Below are positions 1 to 10,033 of a stretch of DNA of 64,000 bases, piece by piece. The position numbers and the translations under genes are program-made. How positions within the stretch are numbered: the stretch's first letter is position 1; every line of letters starts with the position of its first letter. Under the pieces are notes generated by a model. It was not told where the DNA came from. It worked only from the letters and a program-made list of their open reading frames with translations, and did not search any database. The DNA lies in the NCBI GenBank assembly GCA_017354895.1, contig CP071493.1:1736001-1800000 (forward strand), in the 5' to 3' direction. Source of the stretch: Podospora comata. Taxonomy: Eukaryota; Ascomycota; Sordariomycetes; Sordariales; Podosporaceae.

Positions 1-2
1 AC

Positions 3-1094
3 AGCGAAACCGTCGCGATCAGAGCCAAGATTCCAAGTGAAAGAATTTGGAAATACAATGCTGGACAGTATGTCTTCTTGCAGGTCCCGGCCCTGAGCTT
101 CTTTCAGTGGCATCCTTTCACAGTATCCACGTGTATCGGTAATGAAATGCAGCTTCATATCAAAACCGACGGGAACTGGACACGCAGACTCCGTGACCTG
201 GCTGGAAAAGATGGCATAGCACAGATTCAGATTGGCATCAACGGCCCATTTGGGGCACCAGCACAGCGCTTTTACGACTTCAGCCACACCATTGTTGTTG
301 GTGCCGGTATTGGTGTCACCCCCTTCAGTGGTATCCTTACGGACTTGCAAGAGAAAGACGACAAAGCTCACAATGGCCCGGGTCTGGATGCTCCAATCAC
401 TGCAGGTGGAAGATCAACATCCCATGGCTCCCACCTCATCGGCCCTGGGGAGGATGGCTTGCAGGATTCGTCTGTCAGGGACAGGGAGAAGGTCTCTACT
501 GGAGCCCCTATAGAAGACGCCAACCACCGGGAGACGCTCACCAAGGGAGGCAACGAGACGGACAACCACCCATCAGACTATCGCCGAGTTGACTTTCATT
601 GGAGTGTCAGAGACAAGAACAACCTCCTCTGGCTATCCGATCTCCTAAACCGGGTTTCTCGCTCCCAGCAATGGCACGCTCAGCACCATAAGGAGGAGCA
701 AGGCCCCCATCTCGACATTAGAATCCACACCCACGTCACTCAGAAAAGGAACAACATCGCCACGCATGTATACCGCTGGTTGCTGGAGATGCATCGTACT
801 CCTGAGCACCCAGCCAGCCCGTTGACCGGACTGCTGAATGCAACACACTTCGGCAGACCAGACTTTATCAAGATTTTGGATAGGCATTATGAGGAGATGA
901 AGGGGTACAAGGCTGAACTCGTAAGGAAAGACAAGGAAAAGTGGGAGGACGAAGAGTTCAAGGTCGGGGTTTTCTTTTGTGGGACACCGATTGTTGGGGA
1001 GATCTTGGCTGATAGGTGTCGCTTGTTGAGTGCGAGGGGAAGGACGGATGGGAGTAAGATCGAATATCATTTTATGATGGAGGTGTTTAACTAG
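3..1094 (+). CDS. NADPH oxidase (Nox) C-terminal FAD/NADPH-binding half, 5' end cut by window
   Basis: Membrane flavocytochrome of the Nox/ferric-reductase family, which moves electrons from NADPH through FAD and haem to oxygen (or ferric iron). Only the cytosolic C-terminal part is visible; the frame is open from base 3, so the haem-binding membrane helices lie left of the window. Seen in order: AGQYVF and QWHPFTVST (FAD site, HPFT motif), GAGIGVTPF (NADPH phosphate/ribose site), VGVFFCGTP (nicotinamide-side CG motif) and a final aromatic FMMEVFN. Between GAGIGVTPF and the next conserved strand (FHWSVRD) is a low-complexity insert of roughly 90 residues rich in G, S, D and H, which is unusual for NoxA/NoxB. 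No intron is seen in this part. Fungal Nox enzymes signal in hyphal fusion, fruiting-body formation and infection. The subclass (NoxA, B, C or a Nox-like ferric reductase) cannot be decided without the N-terminus. Confidence 0.85.
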   Translation, partial: SETVAIRAKIPSERIWKYNAGQYVFLQVPALSFFQWHPFTVSTCIGNEMQLHIKTDGNWTRRLRDLAGKDGIAQIQIGINGPFGAPAQRFYDFSHTIVVGAGIGVTPFSGILTDLQEKDDKAHNGPGLDAPITAGGRSTSHGSHLIGPGEDGLQDSSVRDREKVSTGAPIEDANHRETLTKGGNETDNHPSDYRRVDFHWSVRDKNNLLWLSDLLNRVSRSQQWHAQHHKEEQGPHLDIRIHTHVTQKRNNIATHVYRWLLEMHRTPEHPASPLTGLLNATHFGRPDFIKILDRHYEEMKGYKAELVRKDKEKWEDEEFKVGVFFCGTPIVGEILADRCRLLSARGRTDGSKIEYHFMMEVFN

Positions 1095-1763
1095 GTAGTG
1101 TGCTGGAGGGAAACAGGAGCGTGGTTTCCGTAGTCTGTGGGTAATAATGAACAGTATTTGTTTCTACAAAAGAACACCTGCCGGCGAACAAAGAAGTGTT
1201 TTTGGAACAATACAGACTTACTTTACATGCGGCTCTACACCCACACGTGAATGGACGGCCGACACCACCCGACAGATATCCTGGTTCTTCCGCTCCACCT
1301 CATCCCAACTTCTTGATCTGGATATGGGGCTCCATTCCAACAAGCGGAAGCTGACGAACTATTAGATGACTGATGTCCCCACACATGCTGACAGATGGCA
1401 GGGCAAACTGGGGGCTTCATGCAGGAACGGTGTATTCAGCAGTACACATTGACCCCAACTTCCATGCAACTCTCACGCATATGTTGACATTGGCATAAAC
1501 GAATCTGTCGATATGATGACGTGCCAAGCTGGAAGCGATAGTCCCATTGCCAATAGTCTGTCCAACGTAATCCACGTTGATGAGTAAGATTATGCACTGT
1601 TTGAAGACATGAGGCTGGTGATTCTTGAGGCTAGATGCATGTGAAAAGAACGCACACTAGGAGATGGGGCTGGCTACATAATCGTGAAGTAAAAAACAGG
1701 TATAAAACGGAGGCTCATCATCCCCAAATTCTTTGACATTCTCCCATCCAACACCCACCCACC
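1095..1763. other. intergenic: Nox terminator side and LysM gene promoter
   Basis: No convincing gene. Short open frames here show no family motif. The right end holds the TATA box and leader of the LysM gene. Confidence 0.5.
1701..1707 (+). promoter_or_regulatory. TATA box of the LysM gene
   Basis: TATAAAA lies 63 bases before the ATG of the LysM gene, a normal spacing for a strongly regulated fungal gene with a short leader. Confidence 0.5.
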
Positions 1764-2168
1764 ATGCACTTCATCAAGCTTCTCACCGCAGCCACTGCCT
1801 TCGCAGTCGGCACCTCCGCCTGGAACATCCCACGACAGGCAAACGGCACAGTCACCGTCACTCAAACCGTGACTTCCTTCCTTACCGCTCCTTGTGACCC
1901 TGCCACCACCGTCATCTCAACTCAACCGCCCTTGTCTACCACCGCACTGCCTGTCACAAGCTGCACACCATCACCTTCTCGTCCTTCACCTGTTCAGCCC
2001 GGAGCAGTATGCAACTGCTTTGCCTGGCATTATGTACGATCAGGTGACAACTGCTGGGAGTTGTCGCAGAGATATGGGATTACGGAAGCGCAGATTCAGG
2101 CCTGGAACACCGAGGTTGGACCGAGTTGTGAGATTTGGTTGGATTACTTTGTTTGCATTGGTGCTTGA
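1764..2168 (+). CDS. Small secreted LysM-domain protein (possible chitin-binding effector)
   Basis: 134 residues, no intron. A signal peptide (about 1-19, ending TSAW) is followed by a Ser/Thr/Pro-rich spacer and one C-terminal LysM domain at about 85-133. The LysM core is recognisable from SGDNCWELSQRYGI, then AWN and the typical fungal ending YFVCIGA. Seven cysteines are present, those in the LysM placed as in secreted fungal LysM proteins (CNC.., NCW, SC, VC). LysM domains bind chitin or other N-acetylglucosamine polymers. Secreted fungal LysM proteins commonly shield the fungus's own wall or hide chitin fragments from host immunity, so an effector-like or wall-protecting role is inferred, not shown. 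A Fot-type transposon lies 140 bases after the stop. Confidence 0.85.
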   Translation: MHFIKLLTAATAFAVGTSAWNIPRQANGTVTVTQTVTSFLTAPCDPATTVISTQPPLSTTALPVTSCTPSPSRPSPVQPGAVCNCFAWHYVRSGDNCWELSQRYGITEAQIQAWNTEVGPSCEIWLDYFVCIGA

Positions 2169-2308
2169 GCTGTCACCTAAGGGATTGTGGGGGGAGCAAG
2201 GCAGGCCTTGCGGGGGAGAAATGGTCGGATGAAATGGTGGATGAAATGGTGGATGAGATGATAGTATGAGATGATGGATGAGATGAATGAACTAGGTCAA
2301 AGGACATA

Positions 2309-2361
2309 ACATATATTATAAGCGAGTCGTACATATAAGCGAGTCGTACAGTCTCCACCAC
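2309..2361 (+). repeat. Left 53-bp terminal inverted repeat of the Fot-like element
   Basis: Begins ACATATATTATAAGCGAG and contains two direct copies of ATAAGCGAGTCGTAC, probably a duplicated transposase-binding site. It matches the reverse complement of 3384-3436 apart from two differences. Confidence 0.92.
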
Positions 2362-2397
2362 CCTACAACAACTATCCTCAAATATATCGCAACGACA

Positions 2398-3337
2398 TTA
2401 GGAAGCAACTACAATTACATCAGAAACAGCTGAATCAAATGATTCCCCACCCTCCTGGCAAGTGCGCGCGTTATGGCCAGGCTTGCCGCACACACCACAG
2501 CACCGAACCTTCGTACGAGCCCCCCCTGCACTACCGCCATCCGGCTGTATTTCTTCCGCTGCCTCCCCACCCACGGCCTTCTGGTCCAGTAGATCCTGTG
2601 TATCTTGAACAGTAAGTGATCTTCCAAGTTGCACACGTATCCTTTTGGCTCTCCGGCGCTTACTTAAGGCCTCGTTAGCCTTACGGAGTGAAGCGTTCTC
2701 TGCACGAAGGAGAGTCACCTGGTGCATTATAGCCGTTGTACCCTTAGTAAGCCGGTCTACCATAGCTAATATTGAAGTCGGGGAGCTATTTTAATAGTTA
2801 GTAATACGAGTCTTAATAATGCCTATCATAAACCTACCTAGTCTCGTCGAAGTTATAGATATCGTTATCTACAATACCTTACTTAGCCTTAGTGTTCCGT
2901 ACGAGCGCAAACCACTCGGCAATAATAACCTTTAGATCCTCGCACTTGGCCCTTTGGTAGTCGTATCTACGCGTAAAACGCGTACGGAGCTATAGCTAGC
3001 GTTTAACGAAGTTATGTGCCGAGAGCTTACTAATAGGGGGCGCGCCGCGTACGCGTAGCAGTTGGTTGGCCATATCTTCCACACCACGCAATCTTGGTGG
3101 AAAAGCTCGTGTATATAGCTCAGTAATATATCGGGCAATAGCTTCCTCTTCCGATTAAGTTAACTTTTTCGAATTGGGTATTATATCATGTCGTGCAGGC
3201 CGGCCGGCGCGTCGGTTAGAGAGAGTCATAGGTGGTACGTTGTAGAGCTTAGCTGCAGCTCGGAGGCTTAATTTTTCGTCCTTTTGGAGAGCCTCAAGGG
3301 CTAAGAGTATCCTGGCTTCCTTTGAAGTAGGAGGCAT
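2398..3337 (-). pseudogene. Remnant of the Fot/pogo transposase
   Basis: The N-terminal piece (3337 down to 3155) starts MPPTSKEARILLALEAL and holds the psq/CENP-B-type helix-turn-helix. It is followed after a TAA by sequence still readable as AFPPRLRGVEDMANQLL and, further on, YNFDET, the first catalytic aspartate region. The C-terminal piece (about 2763 down to 2398) has the coiled KANEALSKRRRAKR stretch and the zinc knuckle CGVCGKPGHNARTC. The sequence between FDETGF and this tail, which should hold the second and third acidic catalytic residues, is gone. Several TAG/TAA codons sit where CAG or CGA would be expected, which fits RIP-type C-to-T change. Confidence 0.85.
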
Positions 3338-3383
3338 GTTGGGTTGTGGAAAAAATTAATGTTAGGTGTAAGGAGGACGCGTC

Positions 3384-3436
3384 GTGGTGGAGACTGTACG
3401 ACTCGCTTATATGTACGACTTGCTTATAATATACGT
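3384..3436 (-). repeat. Right 53-bp terminal inverted repeat of the Fot-like element
   Basis: Mirror of the left repeat, ending ..ATAATATACGT before the TA target duplicate. It carries the same internal direct repeat, with one G-to-A type difference in the outer copy. Confidence 0.92.
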
Positions 3437-3695
3437 TAGCTTTTTCAGGTCACAAAAATATGCACTGTGTTAGTCTTAAAGTCTTGAAGTGTAAAATGAT
3501 AAAAAGTGTATCAAATGAAAGCACGCTAAGTATGCTTACCTGGTACCTGGTTTTGGCCTTTTCGTATTAGATGAAATCTTACGCAAACGGCTAATTATCC
3601 TGAAAGCCAGCCCAATTAGTACCTATGAAGGGTAAGTGCTTTTTTGACTTTTTTTTCCGGAGATTTTAGGTGATGATGAGATGGCCATGACACAG

Positions 3696-4766
3696 CTAGT
3701 ATTGAGCAGCAGAAGAATCATATTTCATCCTCGCGACAATTTCATCTAGAAACCCCCACTCAATCCGATTATGAAGAATATGGTACCTCAACAAAAAGTC
3801 AAGAATCACCAAGCCATTCTCCGGACTAAAGCTGTTAGCAAACAGCTCCCTCTCGAGCTCCTGGAAATTCAGCCAGATTAACTCGCTTACATCGCACCCA
3901 AGCTCATAGACATGCCTGTGCTTGGGAAGGACCACGTCAAAGATGTAGCGCCTCGAAAACTCGACAGTGCCCTCTCGGGCACTCCCGTATTCGGGGCCAT
4001 GAATCTGAGTAGAGCAAATCTTACCCTGGGATGCGAAGAAGGTGTTGTCATCAAATAACCATCTGGAGATATCCTCACCTGCTATACGCTTCAAAGCTGC
4101 CAGAGGCGAGGCATCAAGGGCGGAGACATTGGTAGTGAAGAAGGTAGCCAGCCTTGCGCCGCCACTTTTGGGACCACCAGGGACTCTACGAACAAGGAGC
4201 TCATGATCGCCCTGTGGTGCCCGCCAGATGTTGAGGACAGCAAAGTGAGTGGGAATGCCGAGCACAGGGACCAGTGTACACGGGACCTTGACCCCAGGGA
4301 GAATACCACAGGTGGAGGTGGGGATCGGAGCCTGAGTGTGCCCAGGAAAGACCATCGGTTGAAGGTTGCCAAACGGATTACCACTCAGGCGCCAAGCAGC
4401 GTCAAAGATGTCCCTGATGGCCTTATTCAGTGTTTCCGGGTTGGTGCAGTATTTGTATTTAAGCTGCATGTGGTTGTTGGGTTGGACTTCAACGTTTTTG
4501 GCTTTGAGGAAGTCGAAGAAGGAGGAAAGCCTCCGATCACCCTTGAAAATGCGGGCAGTTGATTCGAGAATCACGCCGCACTTTACAACAGTGTCAGAGT
4601 CCACAGGGTGGGTTTGATTTCCTCCCTTGAGGAGAATGGTGAAGCGCCAGACGGGGAAGTCTTGACGGGGTTGCCAAACCCTGATGCCATCTCCCTCCAT
4701 GAAACCGTTGCCTCGCTTGAGGACGGCTAGGATGAGGCTGGTATCGGGCACAAGTGTGGAAGCCAT
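3696..4766 (-). CDS. Nudix-fold protein of the DUF4743/TPK-like type with a degenerate Nudix box
   Basis: 356 residues from the ATG at 4766 (MASTLVPDTSL). The frame is open further upstream, but that part has no homologue-like features. The C-terminal half follows the layout of fungal DUF4743/thiamine-pyrophosphokinase-related Nudix proteins: a strand pair (HFAVLNIWR), the position of the Nudix helix (about ALKRIAGEDIS), a YIFDVVLP strand, and the ending SFSPENGLVILDFLLRYHI, which parallels the usual 'KPNCALVLLDF(F)IRHG' end. The glutamates of the Nudix consensus (REx2EE) are not there; ALKRIAGED stands in their place. It may therefore bind a nucleotide-like ligand without hydrolysing it, or have lost function. 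No intron. The family call rests on pattern memory and is moderate. Confidence 0.55.
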   Translation of the reverse strand: MASTLVPDTSLILAVLKRGNGFMEGDGIRVWQPRQDFPVWRFTILLKGGNQTHPVDSDTVVKCGVILESTARIFKGDRRLSSFFDFLKAKNVEVQPNNHMQLKYKYCTNPETLNKAIRDIFDAAWRLSGNPFGNLQPMVFPGHTQAPIPTSTCGILPGVKVPCTLVPVLGIPTHFAVLNIWRAPQGDHELLVRRVPGGPKSGGARLATFFTTNVSALDASPLAALKRIAGEDISRWLFDDNTFFASQGKICSTQIHGPEYGSAREGTVEFSRRYIFDVVLPKHRHVYELGCDVSELIWLNFQELERELFANSFSPENGLVILDFLLRYHILHNRIEWGFLDEIVARMKYDSSAAQY

Positions 4767-5525
4767 TTTTTGATGTGTTATCTTGACCAAGTAGAGGGTC
4801 TTGATGTGTTGCCAAAGTAATCCTTGCTTCGATGCAAAATGTTCACGTAAAATGAAGGCTGATGCCAGAAATAAAAGACGTTTCACTTCAGGTAACCTCG
4901 ACGAGGTTAAATAGAATCTTAAGAGTCTAGAACACAACAGAAATATTTGTTTTGTTCTGAGACATCTCTGCTGGTGGCCGAACAAAGCTTAAGGGGTGCA
5001 ACAATAGTATTGTCGCACTGAGGCGAGAGCAAGCAAGTAAATACCCCCCTTACACACGGGACACAGCAGAACGTTCGGTGGCTCCCCTATGTCATACACC
5101 ATGTTGCCAAATTCTGTCCTGTGCTCGTGGAACTGACCTGTGGTTCTTACTTTTATTCCGTCCACGTTCCTTTTGTCGGTTTTCTTTTTGACGCTGCTAA
5201 AACCTGGTTCATTCCTCACCGACACAATACACAGCTTGCCCTGCCTGAAATCGCCTAACAACTTACCCGTGGCAACCGCGATGCAACTGAGAAGTGCAAC
5301 AAGACGGCGACTTGCGGGGAAAATAGCCAAGGATAATGGGCACATCTCAGAGGACCATGAACGCCCAGGCCCAAGCACGGCGAGATTGTGCGAGCGCTGC
5401 AAGTCGATTTCATAAAGTCTCAAAGTATGTTCTCGCCCAGAGATTGGCTGCGAGAGAGGTGGACAGATATCGGCTACACATGGGAGTGGGAAAATGTTTC
5501 TTGACCCTTAGATGAACAGCAGCAT
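4767..5525. other. intergenic, no supported gene
   Basis: A 144-codon open stretch on the minus strand (5423-4989) ends in a CPVC..YYCC-like tail but resembles no family I know and has no clear promoter or splice structure. I treat it as non-coding. Confidence 0.4.
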
Positions 5526-7680
5526 ATGGAGCAATCCACATGCCAAGTGTGTCGCATATTGGCAACCATCATGCCAGAGTATGGTGGAAAAACCTACATT
5601 GTTGCCGTCACGTCTTACCAAGCCTTCAACACTGCTAGTTTCAACTTGGCGAATGCTTCATCTTTATGGTCCAAGGGCAATATTCTCATCAGCGGCTTCG
5701 AAGAAGATCCTACCGGAGGCTGGGATGCACTGTTCGAACCAGGTCCTCCCGCTTTCCAACGTTCCGTTGTCGAGGACAGAACGGAGAAGAAGGAGTTTGG
5801 CGCACGACGCATCCTACCAAATGTAGTTAGCTGGGACCTTGTTGCAACTTGGATGGGATACTGCCAGCAGAACCATGGCTTGAGATGTCGGCCCAACATG
5901 AGCAGCCAATTCCCGGGCTACGGATGATAGACTCCCGGGCACGATGCGTGGTCCCTGCACCTGACGGATGTCGTTATGCTGCGTAAATATGTGAGTGCCG
6001 TTCTGACATTCTGATATCGCTTTGACTTATCGTCCTGCGTTCCTCAACCTGACGTCAAGAAGTGCATTGATCAGGAAAACCCACAGGAAAAGGATGAGCA
6101 GATCACCAAGATGGACGCCATATACACGTGTGCCGATCTCACCTTTATCTCTATTTCCGGAGAGAGCACTGCCAAGGGACTTCCTGGCGTTGGCAGCAAA
6201 GCCCGCCAGCCCCAAAAGCGGGTGGTCATTGGTCACGTTGTTCTTACTCAGGTCTTGTCCCATCTTCTGCCACTCCTGGGAAAGTCGAAATGGGCTACAA
6301 GGGTCTGGGCGTTTCAAGAAGGGTGCCCGTCTAAACGAAGACTGCTTTTCACCGACCAGCAAGTATTTTACGTTTGTAACAGCATGTATTGTGCCAAGTC
6401 CGTGAGGCAACCACTCGAGAGCGCGGGCCTTGCCTCAATACTTGATTTTACCTATCTATCATCCTTTGTCAGCGAGCCCGTGAGAGGTGTTTTTGAATTC
6501 CCCTGCACACCCAAGCCCACTTGACAAATATGGCCATGGGGCGAGGAGACTTATGTTAGACCTTGTTGTACTCCTGGGGGAATACAGCAAGCAACAACTC
6601 TCATTCGAGTCTGATAGACTTAGCGCATGCATGGGAATCCTGGAAGCAAACCACGAAGCAGAAGTCTCGCATCCCAAATCACGTTTGGGGTGTGCATGTA
6701 GCTTGGGAAGCACATCCGTGGGTGTCGTAGTTTGCAGACCCATCGGAGCAAGCGAAAAGCCCATGGAAAATAACCTTCTTCTGGATCTACTGGCGCAAAG
6801 ACAAACCCGGTCAACGAAACAAGCGCTTCCCCACATGATCATGGACAAGCCTATCCGGCCCAGTGACCATGAATCACCATCAACAAGCAACCCAGATGGG
6901 CACGTCATGTTGGCGTGAGACGGGCAATTTTCCGGACAGACCTGAAATTCAATTTGCTCCATTGTGTGGTTATTCGGCCTTCTCTCCGGTGGCAAAGACT
7001 CCGGAGAGCTTGGCAAATTCTCCGTATCACAAGCTTTCGGAATATACGAGATACATGCACGTCATGGCATGAACGATTGTGGCTCCGATACAATACTATT
7101 ACTGGAGCGAAGACACTCGGTGGCACGAGGTTGATTCCGGATGAATAGTCAATCCCGACAATGCGCTGTGGAGAGTGATGAACCCAAGTGGATAGGATTT
7201 AGGCTCTCGAGAAAACGTTCAAGACCAGTGAGGCCTGGGTGGTATGGGAGGCTCAGGATTTCCGATGATCTTGACAAAATAATCGACATACATCTGGACA
7301 CTGAAGACTCACCTCCCAAGGAGAGCCTGGATATTTCCTTTGACCAGTTAAAACCACGAGGGTCACATTGTTTCTATGTCAATTATCCATCCTATGATCT
7401 TGATCCAACGATCAGTGTCTGATAAATACTCACGAGTGGTTCGGACTTATGGACATGCCTGGGGATCAATAACTCTACGTCGGGAAAGCACAGGAACGAT
7501 GTCAATATTGTCCTCCTGTGCCCTTCACGACTTTACCAACCGCCCAAGGTCCAGATGTTTCGCGCATCCTTATCGCCTTGAGTCTGACAATGCTGGATCT
7601 GCTGCTGAAGCAGTATTGATAGAGAACATCACGCCCTTGTGGCACAATCATCGGGAGCTGCGGTATCTGGTAGTGGGTTG
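5526..7680 (+). pseudogene. Broken HET-domain (heterokaryon incompatibility) gene
   Basis: The pieces lie in order along the plus strand in more than one frame. There is an N-terminal region with the SWDLVATWMGYCQQNH type sequence that precedes the HET domain, then ARCVVPAPDGCRYAA, where a HET domain normally starts. HET core blocks follow (KMDAIYTCADLTFI, KWATRVWAFQEGC, RRRLLFTDQQVFYVC-like), then the region after the core (KQQLSFESDRLSACMGIL) and a C-terminal part near 7141-7422. Intact relatives are single proteins of roughly 600-700 residues that trigger cell death when incompatible hyphae fuse. The copy is clearly broken, with at least four breaks, and should be regarded as a fossil of the host's own incompatibility repertoire. 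Confidence 0.75.
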
Positions 7681-8141
7681 ATATTCAACAAGGGTGAGTA
7701 TAGAGGGTGGCGTTGGCTCAGTTTTACGTAGTAGCACACACGTTTAGTTCTCTTTATCATTCCGCGACTGTCCCACCATAAGTACCCATAAGTACCCACT
7801 TTTCCCAAAGTCCATTGACTAGCAGTTCAATCATACCTGTCATCTTTGGCTTATATCTACTTCCACACATCCTCAATGTGTTTACTACCAGTCTTTCACT
7901 CGTAGTTCCTAGGGACTGACTTATGGTCTTCCTCTTTCATTCCTTACACCTCTAAACTCCTACTAAGATTTACCGGGCTACTGCCGTTCTTTTCGTTCAA
8001 ATAAGGACCTAACGTACACATGTGTCGTTTCATAATGTCAATGACAGAAGAAAAAACCACAGGAAACCCCCAGGCACGCAAAATACGTTAAACAGTGGCC
8101 CTGCCCACTGTAAAAAGACTAAAAGGTGTGGTTTTATTCCC
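7681..8141. other. intergenic between two decayed genes
   Basis: No coding signal seen. A short direct repeat (CCATAAGTACCCATAAGTACCCA) lies near 7778. Confidence 0.4.
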
Positions 8142-9806
8142 CTACAAAGCAATATTATCTGCAATTAGAATCCCAGATCCACCCAAGCCTGTTCCACCAA
8201 TTTTTACTCTGAAAATCCCATCGTCGAATTGACTGCTGCCAGCATATATTTGGCCAACAACCCGATTTTCAACCGTGACAACAGCCCCAATATAGGGACA
8301 CTCAAGATGAGAGCCAACAACCAAAAGAGCAGAACCCGTTTGTTTACCCGACCTCTCTGACGGGTGCATCAAAAGCAGGCATCTATCCCATTGCCGAAGA
8401 GCACTTTCAACTTTTACAGCAGCAGCGACATCGTTGCCCTGTGGGCTCAAGTTGCCTGGCCTTCTCTCTGTCTATTTTATGAAATTGCCACATTCCTTCA
8501 ACTGCCCCATCAATAGTCAGCGTTCCAGATGAGTGTGCAAGATCGCTGGCAGTATCGCCTGGCATATCAAAAAGTGTCGCTGGACACCAAGACCACGGCC
8601 CCCGGTCCCTCATGGTCGGCTTTCCATGAAACAAGCAGCTATATGGAATTTTTCCCAGATGAGAAAGTACCTGAGCGGCGATGATGCTCTCGCCATCAGC
8701 CAGGTCACAGTCAGGTACCTGAGCTAGCAGCGCAGAGATAATGGTACGATCCCGCACCCAAGATGTACTGCGGGTTGACAAGTCACCAACATTATCAATG
8801 GGCCTTGGCAGCCGCTGGATCAACGTTGTGGCAAGCCAATGTGCAGGAGAAGATGTAGCTGGATTTTGAGCTAGGATTTCAGTGCCAAAGTCTTTCATCA
8901 GTGGTTCAGAATCCTCAGCTGGGTCTTTGACAACACCAACACCCTCTTTGACATGAACAGCTCCAAGGCAGTCCAGCCGCGTGTGAACCAAGTTGAAAGG
9001 ATTATGTCGATACAAGGGCTGCCGTCGTCGCTGCAGGGGAAGTTGACGAGGTCTGTATCGTGGTTGATGGTGTATTCGGCGTTGGGGGTAGTTTTCGTGC
9101 ATATTGTTGAGAGCTAGCCGTCGAGCCTTGGTGGCGCTCTCGATGGCTGACAATGCGACATGTGAAGGCAGGATCTGGTGGTTCCATCGACCGAATCCCC
9201 TGGGGCCAAGCCCAAGATGGGATTGGATCCTTGCCATCCAGTAGATGAGATTCGATACTTCAGCCAGATCGACCGGGTAAGCATCGTTATTCAGATAGGG
9301 AATGAGGTACTGTTCGTGATTCCCGGCCTGCACGCACATCTTTAGTGCCATACACAACCTTTCAACCAAGATGTGGATCTGAGACCGTCGTTCGGTGTGG
9401 AGGAGGGCGGTCTGGCCACTTATTCCTGTTTATGCCCAGCACCGGAAGGCTTTCCATCCACACCTGGGGGCAGCTCCTTCCATCTGTGGCCGCAGCTGTT
9501 GGCATGTACGACTCTTGCAATCACGAAGCCCCGCCTGCAAGGCAGCCAGGCGATCTGGGATAAGAAGTCCATCTTTGGCTCAGTTGCATCCTCATGCAGC
9601 TCTGCAGCCAAATCTTCGACTTCCAGGTCAAACTTTAACACATCTGTGTGTTGGGGAGTGCGAGGCCTTGTAAGGCCCCCAGGGGTATATGGTAGAGGTC
9701 GAGTGCAAACCCTACTACAGAGTACTATAGTGGTATTACAGAAGGCTAGCGCTACAAATACAGAAGGTGTCCTACTATTGCTTTGTCTTATAGTGCTGTA
9801 AGGCAC
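8142..9806 (-). pseudogene. Broken gene resembling the C-terminal half of a large HET-type protein
   Basis: Three overlapping minus-strand frames together resemble the region after the HET core in large sordariomycete HET proteins: GDLSTRSTSWVRDRTIISALL, GKIPYSCLFHG, PWSWCPATLFDMP, and near the end VVGSHLECPYIGAVVTVENR and DDGIFRVKIGGTGLGGSGIL. The HET core itself is not visible, because the gene's upstream part runs into the AT-rich block that starts near 9.8 kb. The copy is broken (at least two breaks plus loss of the N-terminus). The family assignment is moderate; a different large STAND or ankyrin-type protein is possible. Confidence 0.45.
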
Positions 9807-10033
9807 TAGAGCCCACGCACACCCAAAAGTAAGCTACTAGTACCGTGTGGCAAGTTTCTGCTGCGCTGTGAGCACTAAAGTGCTCTACTGTTATGGGGCC
9901 CTTAGGCCTATATATAAACTCAGCTTTTTAATAATATATAATTTAAATGTTACTAAGAAAATATAAGTAAAGGTAATATATAAATTAATATATATTTAAC
10001 ATTAAATACAGAAAAAATCAAGTTAATAACTAT

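Larger units (their letters stand above)
2309..3436 (-). mobile_element. Internally deleted Fot/pogo-type (Tc1-mariner superfamily) DNA transposon
   Basis: 1,128-bp element with 53-bp terminal inverted repeats (2309-2361 and 3384-3436) that differ at only two bases, flanked by the TA dinucleotide (2307-2308, 3437-3438) expected for this superfamily. Inside, on the minus strand, are the two ends of a DDE_1 (Fot1/pogo) transposase: the helix-turn-helix N-terminus up to the first catalytic aspartate region (FDET) and the C-terminus with its zinc knuckle. Autonomous relatives are usually near 1.9 kb, so most of the DDE catalytic core is missing. Similar TIRs but a decayed interior fit a non-autonomous copy that could only have moved with help from an intact relative. 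Confidence 0.9.

Noticed and set aside
4989-5423. 144-codon minus-strand frame ending with CPVC..CC
   Set aside because: No family resemblance, no promoter or splice support; the cysteines are too few for a zinc-finger call.
9655-9925. Possible small inverted-repeat element (AGGCCTTGTAAGGCCC and GGGGCCCTTAGGCC)
   Set aside because: The arms are self-palindromic and match poorly outside a short core; no target duplication found.
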